Below, piece by piece: positions 27,661 through 37,026 of a stretch of 64,000 nt of DNA. The translations under genes were made by a program, and so were the position numbers. Source of the stretch: Wenxinia marina DSM 24838. GTDB lineage: Bacteria > Pseudomonadota > Alphaproteobacteria > Rhodobacterales > Rhodobacteraceae. The notes below the pieces were generated by a model. That model worked only from the letters and a program-made list of their open reading frames with translations, made no database searches and was not told the origin of the DNA. Within the stretch, counting starts at the first letter, position 1; every line of letters begins with the position of its first letter. Location of the stretch: contig NZ_KB902283.1 of assembly GCF_000379485.1 (NCBI RefSeq), forward strand, positions 55,639 to 119,638. The letters run 5' to 3'.

Positions 27661-29571
27661 TCATTCCAGCAGCCAGACCTGCATCGGGTTCGCGCCGCGA
27701 TTGCACCACAGGTAGTAGGGCACGGCGGTGAGGGTGGTCTCTGTCTCCGGCGCGCGGCGGCTGCGGTAGAGGGCGTGGGCCCACGGGCCGTCTTCCTCCG
27801 CCCGGGCGGGGGCGTCGATGAGGACGGTGCCGCCCAGCAGGTCGGGCGCGCGACGATCCGTCAGCGGCGCGTCCTCGGGCAGGCGCAGGCGCAGGACGGG
27901 GGCGTCGTTGTCGTGCTGCTCGGCGCAATAGACCAGCGGCCCGCGGCGCAGCGCCACGCGCCCGGCGTCGCGGGTGACGTCGGGGTGGGCGTAGAGGCGC
28001 CCGGGGACGAGCGGCAGGTCCAGTTCCACCACGTCGCCCGCCGACCAGTCGCGGCGGATCTTGAGGTAGCCGCGCTCGGTCGTCACCTCCACGGCCTCGC
28101 CGTTGAGGCTGGCCGCGGCGCCGTCGCACCAGGCCGGGATGCGCAGCGACAGGGTGAAGGGCCGTGCCCCGTCCGGCGTCACGGCGATCCGGACGCGGCC
28201 GTCCCGCGGATAGTCCGACGTCTCCTCCAGCGTGACGCGCCCGCCCGCGACCGGAAGCGTGGCGGTCGCGCCGCCGTAGAGATGGACGGCGATCTCGTCC
28301 TCGCTGCGCCCGTAGAAATAGCCCGCGACCGAGGCGACGAGGCGGCTGACGTTCATCGTGCAGCAGGGGCACATGTGCCAGGCCCAGCGATCGTGCGAGC
28401 CGTCGCTTTCCAGCTTGTTGTCGTAGAAGTAGTGGGTCCCGTCGCAGCTGAGCCCTGCGAGGCAGGTGTTGTAGAGCGCCAGCTCCAGCATGTCGGCGTA
28501 CTGCCCGTCGAGGTCGAGGTTCAGCATCCGCGCCGCCCAGAACACCATCGCGACGGAGGCGCAGGTCTCGGCATAGGCGGTGTCGTTGGGCAGATCGTAA
28601 TCCTTGGTGAAGCCCTCGTTGTGGGCCGAGGGGCCAAAGCCGCCGGTGACGTACATCCGCTTTTCGGTCGCGTCCTTCCAGAGCGCCTCGCAGGCGGCCT
28701 TGAGGCCCGCGTCGTCGTGCTCGGCGGCGAGGTCGGCCATGGCGGCGTACATGTACATCGCCCGCACCGCGTGTCCGACGACCTTGGTCTGCTGGCGGAC
28801 GGGGATGTGGGCCTGGGAATACTCGTACATGCCCGACGCGGCGAAATGGTACTTCGCCGGGTCCGCGCCGCGCGCCTTCGCCTCCTGCGTGAAGTAGTGC
28901 TCCACCCCGTCGGTATTGCCGCGCTCGTCGATGAAGTAGGTGGCCAGATCGCGGAACTTCTCCTTGCCCGTCGCATGGAACGCACGGATCAGCGCCAGCT
29001 CGATCTCCTGGTGGCCGGGATAGCCGCGCTTCTGCCCCTCGCCCCGCCCGAAGGTCGCGGCGATGTGGTCCATGTACCGCTCCATGATGGTCAGGAAGCG
29101 GTCGCGGCCGGTGGCGTGGTAGTAGGCCACCGCGCCCTCCAGCAGGTGGCCCGCGTTGTACATCTCGTGGTTGTCGCGCAGGTTGGTCCAGCGGTTCTCC
29201 GGCTCGCGTTCGGTGTAGAAGCAGTTGAGGTAGCCGTCGGGCTGCTGGGCCGCCTCCAGGTCGTCGATCATCGCCTCGACCTCGGCCTCGATCGCGGCGT
29301 CGTGGCGGTGCGACAGGGCGTAGGCGGCGGCCTCGATCCACTTGCCGATGTCGCTGTCCCAGAAATACTGGACGGTGAAGCCGCTCGGCTGTCGGGGGAT
29401 GGTCAGCGGCGGCACCGGCTTCGGCAGCTTGATCGAGCCGCGGATGCCGCTCTCCTCCAGTTTCTTCAGCTGGGACAGGATGGTCTTCTCCAGCACGGTG
29501 TCCAGACGCTCGCGCCAGAAGTCGCCGGTGATCGTGACGTCCGAGAAGGGGACGGAGTGGTAGGTGCGCAT
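27661..29571 (-). CDS. GH127 glycosidase, probable beta-L-arabinofuranosidase
   Basis: A 636-residue protein of glycoside hydrolase family 127. The segment HNEGF (Glu319), AETCAS (Glu335, Cys337) and MCPCCTMNVSR (Cys403, Cys404) match HypBA1 of Bifidobacterium, where Glu322, Glu338, Cys340, Cys417 and Cys418 form the zinc site and the cysteine nucleophile. The spacing of 16 between the two glutamates is the same. No signal peptide is visible, so it should act in the cytoplasm on oligosaccharides imported by the adjacent sugar ABC transporter. Arabinose-containing glycans are the likely source. It lies 25 bases downstream of the ATPase gene in the same operon. Confidence 0.9.
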   Translation of the reverse strand: MRTYHSVPFSDVTITGDFWRERLDTVLEKTILSQLKKLEESGIRGSIKLPKPVPPLTIPRQPSGFTVQYFWDSDIGKWIEAAAYALSHRHDAAIEAEVEAMIDDLEAAQQPDGYLNCFYTEREPENRWTNLRDNHEMYNAGHLLEGAVAYYHATGRDRFLTIMERYMDHIAATFGRGEGQKRGYPGHQEIELALIRAFHATGKEKFRDLATYFIDERGNTDGVEHYFTQEAKARGADPAKYHFAASGMYEYSQAHIPVRQQTKVVGHAVRAMYMYAAMADLAAEHDDAGLKAACEALWKDATEKRMYVTGGFGPSAHNEGFTKDYDLPNDTAYAETCASVAMVFWAARMLNLDLDGQYADMLELALYNTCLAGLSCDGTHYFYDNKLESDGSHDRWAWHMCPCCTMNVSRLVASVAGYFYGRSEDEIAVHLYGGATATLPVAGGRVTLEETSDYPRDGRVRIAVTPDGARPFTLSLRIPAWCDGAAASLNGEAVEVTTERGYLKIRRDWSAGDVVELDLPLVPGRLYAHPDVTRDAGRVALRRGPLVYCAEQHDNDAPVLRLRLPEDAPLTDRRAPDLLGGTVLIDAPARAEEDGPWAHALYRSRRAPETETTLTAVPYYLWCNRGANPMQVWLLE

Positions 29572-29596
29572 GTCTTGGCCTTTCTGCCGGGACGCG

Positions 29597-30657
<1,061 letters not shown>

Positions 30658-30661
<4 letters not shown>

Positions 30662-31485
30662 TTGAGCGCTCCCGAGGTGAGGCCGGCGACGATCCGGCGT
30701 TGCAGGAGGACGAAGATCGCGACGATGGGGGTCACGTAGATCGCCGAGTAGGCCATGATCCCGTTCCAGTCGGTCGCGTTGGGGCCGAGGAAGCCCGACA
30801 GGCCGACCGAGGCCGGCTGGTAGGCCGGGGTCGTGATGATCGACTTCGAATAGATGTACTCCCCGAAGGCCTGCATGAAGGTCAGGATTGCGAGGACGAG
30901 GATGCCGTTGCGCGCCAGCGGCAGCACGATGAAGAAGAACGCGCCCCAGCGGGAATTGCCGTCGACGAGCGCCGCCTCCTCCAGCTCCCGCGGCACGTTC
31001 ATGAAGGTGGCGCGCACGAGGACGATGTAGAACGGGATCGACTTGGCCGCCGCAGCGAGGATCACGGCGAAGCGCGGGTAGGCGAGCAGGCCCAGCTGGT
31101 TGAAGCCGACGTAGATCGGCGTGATCATCACGCTCGCCGGCAGCACCTGCAGCATCAGGATCACGAACAGCGCCACGTCGATCCAGGCGCTGCGATAGCG
31201 GGCGAGGACGTAGGCGCAGCCGGTCCCCAGCAGCACCGTGAGCGCGGTGACGCCCGAGCCGATGACGACCGAGTTCCACAGGAACGTCCCCATCGTCCGC
31301 CGCTCCCACGTCTCGGGATAGATCGCGGGGTTGGGGTCGCGCGGCCAGAAGGTGGGCGGGTTGGCGAAGATCTCGGACCCGCCCTTCAGCGAGGTCACGT
31401 ACATCCAGTAGAGCGGGAAGAGGTAGATCGCCGCCAGCACCAGCGCGAGCGCGAGCAGGAGGCGGGGCACGGGCACTCGGGTCAT
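30658..31485 (-). CDS. Carbohydrate ABC transporter permease (MalG-like)
   Basis: A 275-residue inner-membrane protein with six predicted helices, beginning LLLALALVLAAIYLFPLYWM. The EAA loop is near residue 180 (ELEEAALVDGNSRWGAFFFIVLPLARNG), typical of CUT1 sugar importers. ATG at 31485 overlaps the stop of the first permease by four bases. It forms the channel together with the MalF-like protein. Confidence 0.9.
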
Positions 31486-32384
31486 CCGCGCACCTCCGCC
31501 CGGGTCGACCAGACGTAGACGATCGAGGCGACGAGGACGAAGATCAGCATCATCACGCTGACCGTCGCGCCCTTGGCGAAGTCGAAGATGCGGAACGACC
31601 ACTGCCACGCCCAGTACTGCGCCACGGTGGAGCTGTTGGCCGGCCCGCCTTCGGTGATCGCCGGGAAGAGGTCGAACTGCTGCAGCGTGTAGATGAGGCC
31701 GAGCGCCAGCACCGCCCCGATGGTCGAGCGCATCATCGGCACCGTGATCGTGGCGAAGCGCTGGAGGCCGTTCGCGCCGTCGAGCTCGGCCGCCTCGTAG
31801 AGGTCGCGCGGGATCGCGGCGAGGCCGACGCTGAGCAGCATCATGTTGAAGGCGAGGCCGAGCCAGATGTTGGCGATGGTGACGGCCCAGATCGACAGCC
31901 GCGGGTCGGATTTCCAGAACACCGTCCCGTCGATGATCCCGAGGCTCTGCAGGATCGCGTTCAGCACGCCGTAGTCGCCGGCCAGGATCAGACCCCAGAT
32001 CGCGCCCACGACGAGACCGGGCATCACCCACGAGACGAGGAACACGCCCCGGATGGTCGAGGCGAAGGGGAACTTCACCATGAAGAAGATCGCCAGCGCG
32101 AAGCCGAGGACGAACTGCCCGGCGATGGAGCCGAAGACGAAGATGCCGGTGTTCTTCATCACCAGCCCGAATTCGGGCTGCGATATCACCTCGCGGTAGT
32201 TCTCCAGCCCCGCCCACGGCCGCTGGAAGGCGGCGAGGTTGAACATGTCCACCTCCTGGAAGGAGAGCAGGACGTTGTAGACCAGCGGCAGGCCCGCGAG
32301 GGCGAGCAGGAAGATCATCGTCACCCCGACCAGCACGAGGTCGAACCCCTTGCCGTCGGTGATGCTGGACAGGATGCGGCGCAT
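31482..32384 (-). CDS. Carbohydrate ABC transporter permease (MalF-like)
   Basis: A 300-residue inner-membrane protein. The first helix is LVGVTMIFLLALAGLPLVYNVLLSF and the EAA loop is near residue 205 (DLYEAAELDGANGLQRFATITVPMM). The ATG at 32384 has GAGAGG six bases upstream. A longer in-frame start would run into the intergenic hairpin. It pairs with the next permease for sugar uptake. Confidence 0.9.
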   Translation of the reverse strand: MRRILSSITDGKGFDLVLVGVTMIFLLALAGLPLVYNVLLSFQEVDMFNLAAFQRPWAGLENYREVISQPEFGLVMKNTGIFVFGSIAGQFVLGFALAIFFMVKFPFASTIRGVFLVSWVMPGLVVGAIWGLILAGDYGVLNAILQSLGIIDGTVFWKSDPRLSIWAVTIANIWLGLAFNMMLLSVGLAAIPRDLYEAAELDGANGLQRFATITVPMMRSTIGAVLALGLIYTLQQFDLFPAITEGGPANSSTVAQYWAWQWSFRIFDFAKGATVSVMMLIFVLVASIVYVWSTRAEVRG

Positions 32385-32419
32385 GGCGTCCTCTCGGGAG
32401 CGGGCGGGCGGAATGGGGT

Positions 32420-32444
32420 CCCCGGACCGGAGGCCGGTCCGGGG
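32420..32444. terminator. Strong hairpin between the sugar-binding-protein and permease genes
   Basis: Arms CCCCGGACCGG and CCGGTCCGGGG form a perfect 11-bp stem with a three-base loop, between the binding-protein stop and the first permease start. This is the classic place for a hairpin that keeps binding-protein mRNA abundant relative to the membrane genes. Confidence 0.55.
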
Positions 32445-32508
32445 TCTGTCGGCCAAGGGGCGGAGGCGCGGCCCGGGAGAGTTTCGCGCCGCCGCCCCTG
32501 TCGGCCGC

Positions 32509-33735
32509 TCAGTTCAGGATGCCGTCGATCGTGGCCTGCGCCTGGGACAGCGCCTCGTCCGGCGTCATCTGGCCGGTGAGGGCCGCCTGCTCGGCGTCGT
32601 AGATCGCCTTGGAGATCTGCTGCCAGTCCGGGTGCGGGCCGCGCGGCTGGGCGTACTGCAGCTGCTCCTGGAACACGGCGAGGGCGGCGTCCTTCTCGGG
32701 GATGCCGCTTTCCGGCAGTTCGATGTCGCCGCGCGTCGGCAGGTAGCCGAACTCGGGGAACAGACGGTGGTCCTGGCTGACGAAGTATTCCAGCACCTGG
32801 AACGCCTCCTCCGGGTGCTCCGTCGTCGACAGGATCCCGAGGTTGAAGCCGCCCAGCGCCGACGAGCGCTCGTCGCCCTCCTCGAAGGTCGGCAGCAGCG
32901 TCACACCCCAGTCGAAGTCGGCGTCCTCGACCATGCGGTCGATCTCCCACGGGCCCGAGATCGCCATCGCGGCGTCGCCCGAGTTGAAGGTGCCGGTGGA
33001 GTCCCACTGGCCGAGGGTGAGCACGTCCTGGCTCATCACGCCGTCGTCGATCATGCCCTTCACCATGGTCAGCCACTCGCGGGCGCCCTCGGTGTTGACG
33101 TTCTCGTAGGAGCCGCCGGACATCTGGATCACGGGCAGGAACTGGAACGTCCCCTCCTCGTTGCCGCGCGCGGACAGGGTCGCGCCGTAGACGCCGTTCT
33201 CGGGATCGGCCATCGCGCGGGCGGCGGCCTCGAACTCGGCCCAGGTCTGCGGCGGTTCGAGCCCGGCCTCTTCCAGCATGTCGGCGTTGTAGAACACGCC
33301 GATCGTGTCGGTGTACTTGCCCACGCCGTACAGGCGGCCGTCCCACATGACCGAGTTGAGCGGCCCCTCGAAATAGACGTCCGGATTGATGACGTCGCTT
33401 TCGGCGACCATGTCGGTGATGTCGAGGAACGCGCCCCGGCTGGAGAACAGCGCGAAGTCCGGGTTGTCGAGGCTGACGATGTCGGGCGCGTTGCCGGTGG
33501 CGTAGGCGCGCAGCGTCTCGTTCACGATCTCGTCGAACTGCAGCACCCGGTAGTCGATGGTGATCCCGTTATCCAGCTCGTTGAAATCGGCCGAGAAGGT
33601 GTCGGACGGGCCGACCTGGTTGGCGCCGTCGATCGACCAGACGGTGATCGTCACGTCCTCCTGCGCGAGGGCCGCGCCGGACAGGGCGAGGGCCGAGACG
33701 GCGCCGCCCAGCAGGGTCGTCAGGTTGGTTCTCAT
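32509..33735 (-). CDS. Carbohydrate ABC transporter substrate-binding protein (family 1)
   Basis: A 408-residue periplasmic protein. A signal peptide (LLGGAVSALALSGAALA, cleavage near residue 24) precedes VTITVWSIDGANQVG. Typical family 1 segments follow: GNAPDIVSLDNPDFALF, GVGKYTDTIGVFYNADML and GDAAMAISGPWEIDRM. It is the entry point of the CUT1 system and the first structural gene after the LacI regulator. The GH127 partner suggests an arabinose-containing oligosaccharide as ligand. Confidence 0.9.
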   Translation of the reverse strand: MRTNLTTLLGGAVSALALSGAALAQEDVTITVWSIDGANQVGPSDTFSADFNELDNGITIDYRVLQFDEIVNETLRAYATGNAPDIVSLDNPDFALFSSRGAFLDITDMVAESDVINPDVYFEGPLNSVMWDGRLYGVGKYTDTIGVFYNADMLEEAGLEPPQTWAEFEAAARAMADPENGVYGATLSARGNEEGTFQFLPVIQMSGGSYENVNTEGAREWLTMVKGMIDDGVMSQDVLTLGQWDSTGTFNSGDAAMAISGPWEIDRMVEDADFDWGVTLLPTFEEGDERSSALGGFNLGILSTTEHPEEAFQVLEYFVSQDHRLFPEFGYLPTRGDIELPESGIPEKDAALAVFQEQLQYAQPRGPHPDWQQISKAIYDAEQAALTGQMTPDEALSQAQATIDGILN

Positions 33736-33823
33736 GTCGTCCTCCCAATCGCGGCCCCCCTCGGGCCGCCTCTCGTGATGCCGGGCGGGGCTCCTCTTCC
33801 CCGTGGCCGGCGGTGATCCCGCG

Positions 33824-33839
33824 CCCGGGTTCGCCCGGG
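33824..33839. terminator. UUCG-type hairpin between the LacI regulator and the binding-protein gene
   Basis: Arms CCCGGG and CCCGGG around TTCG form a compact stem-loop in the 126-base gap. It may limit read-through from the regulator gene or stabilise the mRNA. Nothing else is recognisable in the gap. Confidence 0.3.
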
Positions 33840-33861
33840 TCCCGGGGATGTCTCTCGGCCG

Positions 33862-34869
33862 TCAGGCCGGCGGCGTGCCTCCGCAGCTGCCGCGCACGAC
33901 CAGGCGGCAGGGCAGCCGCCGCACGCCGGGCGCCACGGCCTCTCCCTCGACCAGGGCGCGGACGAGGCGGCCGGCTTCGCGGCCGATCCCGTTCAGGCCC
34001 ATGTCGACGGTGGTGAGCGGCGGACGCGTGGCGGCGGCCACGATCTGCCAGTTGTCGAATCCGACGACGGAGACCTGCCCCGGCACGTCCACGCCCCGCT
34101 CGCGCAGGGCATCGACGACGCCTCGCGCGATCTGGTCGCTGCCGCAGAAGATGCCGTCGGGCCCGTCGCCGGCGGCCCAGAGCCGGGCCACCGCCTCGTG
34201 CCCCCACGCCTCGGACCAGTCGCCGTGCAGCACCGGCGCGCCCGGCCCCGCCACAGCGGCGAATGCCCCGGCGCGCAGGCGCGCGGCCGCGAACTCCTCG
34301 GGTCCGGTGACGTGGGCGAGGCGCCCGCGGCCGAGGGAGCCCAGCCACTCGGTCGCCAGCCCCGCCCCCTGCGCGTCGTCGGCTGTCAGGGTCACGGCGT
34401 CGTCCGGCCCCTTGGTGAAGGCGTAGACGACCGGGATCGTCACGCCCGACAGGTCGAGCGGCAGGGCCGTGTCGATCCGCCGCCCGGTCACGACGAGGCC
34501 GTCCACCTGCTTGTCCAGCATCGTGTCGAGGTGGCGGCGGGCGCTGTCGGGATCGTCCTCGACGTTGCACATCAGGACCGAGATGCCCTCGTCCACCAGC
34601 GCCGCCGACAGGCCCGACATCACCGGCAGGGTGAAACGCCCGTAGCTGTCGTTGGTGATGAGGCCGACGGTCAGGCTGCGCTGCGAGCTGAGCGCGCGGG
34701 CCATCGCGTTCGGCCGGAAGCCCAGCGCCTCGGCCGCCTGCCGAACCCGGTCGCGCGTCTCGTCCGTCATCCGGCCGGTGCCGTTCAGCGCCTTGGACGC
34801 CGTCGCCACGCTGACCTCGGCCGCCGCGGCGACGTCGGAGAGGCGGACACGGGTCGGGGCGGAGGCCAT
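33862..34869 (-). CDS. LacI-family transcriptional regulator (sugar cluster)
   Basis: A 335-residue regulator. The DNA-binding head is near residues 8-60 (VRLSDVAAAAEVSVATASKALNGTGRM), with a hinge helix PNAMARALSSQRS and a sugar-binding effector domain (VGLITNDSYGRF to the end). ATG at 34869 starts just before the head. It is encoded between the isomerase and the ABC transporter genes, all on the reverse strand. Two LacI-type operator sequences lie just upstream, one within the promoter spacer, so it probably represses itself and, through read-through, the transporter. Confidence 0.9.
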   Translation of the reverse strand: MASAPTRVRLSDVAAAAEVSVATASKALNGTGRMTDETRDRVRQAAEALGFRPNAMARALSSQRSLTVGLITNDSYGRFTLPVMSGLSAALVDEGISVLMCNVEDDPDSARRHLDTMLDKQVDGLVVTGRRIDTALPLDLSGVTIPVVYAFTKGPDDAVTLTADDAQGAGLATEWLGSLGRGRLAHVTGPEEFAAARLRAGAFAAVAGPGAPVLHGDWSEAWGHEAVARLWAAGDGPDGIFCGSDQIARGVVDALRERGVDVPGQVSVVGFDNWQIVAAATRPPLTTVDMGLNGIGREAGRLVRALVEGEAVAPGVRRLPCRLVVRGSCGGTPPA

Positions 34870-34880
34870 TGAACGCCTAT

Positions 34881-34929
34881 GAGAAACCGATTTCCCAGCA
34901 AGAAAAACCGTTTTCTCGATTCGTGTCAA
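34881..34929 (-). promoter_or_regulatory. Promoter with two LacI-type operators upstream of the LacI gene
   Basis: TTGACA at 34929-34924 on the reverse strand is a good -35 box; a weak -10 (TTTTCT) follows after 17 bases. The spacer holds GAAAAAC-CGTTTTCTC (34902-34917, near-palindrome) and a related site GAGAAACCGATTTCCC lies at 34881-34896. Bound repressor would block RNA polymerase. Binding is inferred from the pattern. Confidence 0.5.
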
Positions 34930-34948
34930 CGGCCAGTGGAACGACATG

Positions 34949-35881
34949 TCAGGCCAGCGACGGATCGCCGCCGCCATACTGGGCGGAGACGTTGACGAAG
35001 GACCCGCCGCGGCACCGTTTCAGATGCTCCAGCGCGTGGATCTGGCCCATCATCTCCAGCGCGTCGCGGTAGACCGGGTCGTGCCAGCCCTCGATGTCGA
35101 TGGCGCCCGAATAGCCAGCCAGCCGCAGCTCGGAGATGATGTCGGTCCAGTTGCTGTCGCCGAAGCCGGGGGTCCGCATCCAGACGAACGGCTCCTTCCC
35201 GAAGATGCCGTGCTCGCGGATCACCTCCCACCGCACGGTCGCGTCCTTGCCGTGGACGTGGAAGATCTTCGGCGCCCATTTCCGTATCTGCGGCAGCGGG
35301 TCGATCAGGTAGACCAGCTGGTGGCACGGCTCCCATTCGAGGCCGAGATTGTCGTCCGGCGTCTCGTTGAACATCAGCTCCCACGCGTCGGGGTTGTGGG
35401 CGATGTTCCAGTCGCCGGTCTGCCAGTTGCCGTCCATGGCGCAGTTCTCGAAGGCGATCCGCACGCCCTTGTCGGCGGCCCGCTTCGCCAGTTCGCTCCA
35501 CACCTCCCGGTAGCGCGGCAGGCTGTCGGGGAGCGGCTTGCCCCGCAGGCGGCCGGTGAAGCCGGCGACGCAGGTCGCGCCGAAATGGTGGGCGTTGTCG
35601 ATGCAGTCCTTCCAGCCCTGAAGCGTGTCGCGATCCAGCGCCTCGTCCTCCAGCGGATTGCCGAACATGCCGAGGGTGGAGATCGTGATGTCGCGGTCGC
35701 CGATGGAATCGAGGCAGCGTTTGCCCAGCTCGGCCAGGTCCTGTCCATTCGTGGTCTGCCAGAAGAACGGCTCGAAGCTCTCGAAGCCGAGGTCCGCGAT
35801 CTCGGCGATCCGGTCCGCGGCCTCGCCGCCGGAGGCGCTGACCATGGTGCCGATGCGGATGGACTTGGCGGGGTCGCTCAT
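34949..35881 (-). CDS. Sugar phosphate isomerase/epimerase-like TIM-barrel protein
   Basis: A 310-residue protein of the xylose-isomerase-like TIM-barrel family (AP endonuclease 2 fold). Landmarks are IRIGTMVSASGGEAADRIAEI at the start, TISTLGMFGNPL near 92, the metal-site segments IAFENCAMDG near 158 and WEPCHQLVYLIDP near 200, IFHVHGKDATV near 222 and GAIDIEGWHDPVY near 272. It probably isomerises or epimerises a sugar or sugar acid in the cytoplasm. Its ATG overlaps the stop of the Gfo/Idh/MocA gene by four bases, so the two proteins work in the same route. The exact substrate is unknown. Confidence 0.85.
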   Translation of the reverse strand: MSDPAKSIRIGTMVSASGGEAADRIAEIADLGFESFEPFFWQTTNGQDLAELGKRCLDSIGDRDITISTLGMFGNPLEDEALDRDTLQGWKDCIDNAHHFGATCVAGFTGRLRGKPLPDSLPRYREVWSELAKRAADKGVRIAFENCAMDGNWQTGDWNIAHNPDAWELMFNETPDDNLGLEWEPCHQLVYLIDPLPQIRKWAPKIFHVHGKDATVRWEVIREHGIFGKEPFVWMRTPGFGDSNWTDIISELRLAGYSGAIDIEGWHDPVYRDALEMMGQIHALEHLKRCRGGSFVNVSAQYGGGDPSLA

Positions 35882-36909
35882 GCGGTGTCTCCGATCTGGA
35901 CGGGGGCGCCGGTCTCGGCGCTGCGGATCGCGCCGAACGTCATGGCGAGGCTCCTGATGTTGTCGTGGTTTACGGACAGGGGATCGCGCCCCTCGTCCCG
36001 GGCGGTCAGGAAGTCGAGGATCACGCCCGCATGCTGCTCAGCCGGCAGGTCCGGCACCGGCGGCAGGCGCACCGGCCGGACCTCGCGGAAGAAGCCCTCG
36101 TCGCCGTCCCGGACCGCACCCTCGATCCCGAGGTTGCCGTCCCAGAGGATCGAGCCCTTCGTGCCGACGATCCGCCAGGACGCCTCCCACGAGGTCGGCG
36201 CGCCCTCGGCCACCCACGAGCCGCGATAGGTGATGCACGACCCGTCAGCGCAGTCGAACAGGACGTTGGCGCTGGCGCCGTGGGCGAACCACGACCCCTT
36301 GGGGTTGCTTTCCTGCGCGTAGACGCGGGTCGGCTCGGACGGGGCGAGGAAGCGGGCAGCGTCGAAGGTGTGGATCGCCATGTCGAGGAGGAGGACGTGC
36401 TCCATCTCCTCGCGGAAACCGCCGAAATGCGGGCCGAGGAAGAAGTCGGCGTGGATGGCGGCGATCTCGCCCAGCTCGCCGCTCTCGATCAGGGCGCGGA
36501 CCTGCCGGATGCCTGGCAGGTGACGGCGGTTCTGGACGATGGCGTGCAGCCGCCCCTGCTCCTTCGCCAGGGACAGGAGGCGCCGCGCCTCGTCCAGGCT
36601 GTTCGCCATCGGCTTCTCGCTGAGGACGTCGCAGCCATGGGCGAAGGCGGTCTCGACCACCGACAGGCGGGCGGGCGGGACCACGATGTCGAACACGACG
36701 TCGGGGCGCGTCTCTCCGAGCATCGCGGCGAGGTCGGTGCCCGCCTTCGCCCCATGCCCCCACTCGGTCGCCCGCGCCTCGGCGGCACCGGCGGAGAGGT
36801 CGACGAACCCGGCGATCTCGACCTTGTCGGCAAGCGCAGGCGTCTCGCGGATGGCGCGCAGCCACCCCGCGGACATCTGCCCGCAGCCCGCCATCACGGC
36901 GCGCGTCAT
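35878..36909 (-). CDS. Gfo/Idh/MocA-family oxidoreductase
   Basis: A 343-residue NAD(P)-dependent dehydrogenase. The N-terminal Rossmann fold begins RAVMAGCGQMSAGWLRAI. The family's EKP motif is in DVLSEKPMANSLDEARRL near residue 97. The C-terminal substrate domain includes HVLLLDMAIHTFDAARFL near 172, where the His-Asp-x3-His pattern fits the catalytic pair. It oxidises a hydroxyl group of a sugar or cyclitol. It is translationally coupled to the downstream isomerase and is divergent from the second LacI regulator. Confidence 0.88.
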   Translation of the reverse strand: MTRAVMAGCGQMSAGWLRAIRETPALADKVEIAGFVDLSAGAAEARATEWGHGAKAGTDLAAMLGETRPDVVFDIVVPPARLSVVETAFAHGCDVLSEKPMANSLDEARRLLSLAKEQGRLHAIVQNRRHLPGIRQVRALIESGELGEIAAIHADFFLGPHFGGFREEMEHVLLLDMAIHTFDAARFLAPSEPTRVYAQESNPKGSWFAHGASANVLFDCADGSCITYRGSWVAEGAPTSWEASWRIVGTKGSILWDGNLGIEGAVRDGDEGFFREVRPVRLPPVPDLPAEQHAGVILDFLTARDEGRDPLSVNHDNIRSLAMTFGAIRSAETGAPVQIGDTA

Positions 36910-36950
36910 AACGGTATCCTCCCTGCTCCGGCCGTCCTCCTCGACTCACC

Positions 36951-36966
36951 GGAAACGTTTACGACG
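36951..36966. promoter_or_regulatory. LacI-type operator repeat, copy 1
   Basis: GGAAACGTTTACGACG, with the core palindrome AAACGTTT, lies in the divergent region between the dehydrogenase and the second LacI gene. An identical copy starts 52 bases later, about five helical turns away. A reverse-strand -35 TTGACA (36993-36988) lies between the copies, so this copy would sit near the dehydrogenase start site. Confidence 0.6.
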
Positions 36967-37002
36967 CTACCCAAGCGGTCCGCAGCGTGTCAAAGCATTT
37001 CT

Positions 37003-37018
37003 GGAAACGTTTACGACG
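37003..37018. promoter_or_regulatory. LacI-type operator repeat, copy 2
   Basis: The second exact copy of the 16-base site ends eight bases before the GTG of the second LacI gene, which suits autorepression. Two sites on the same helix face would allow cooperative or looped binding. Confidence 0.6.
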
Positions 37019-37026
37019 GAGCCCGC

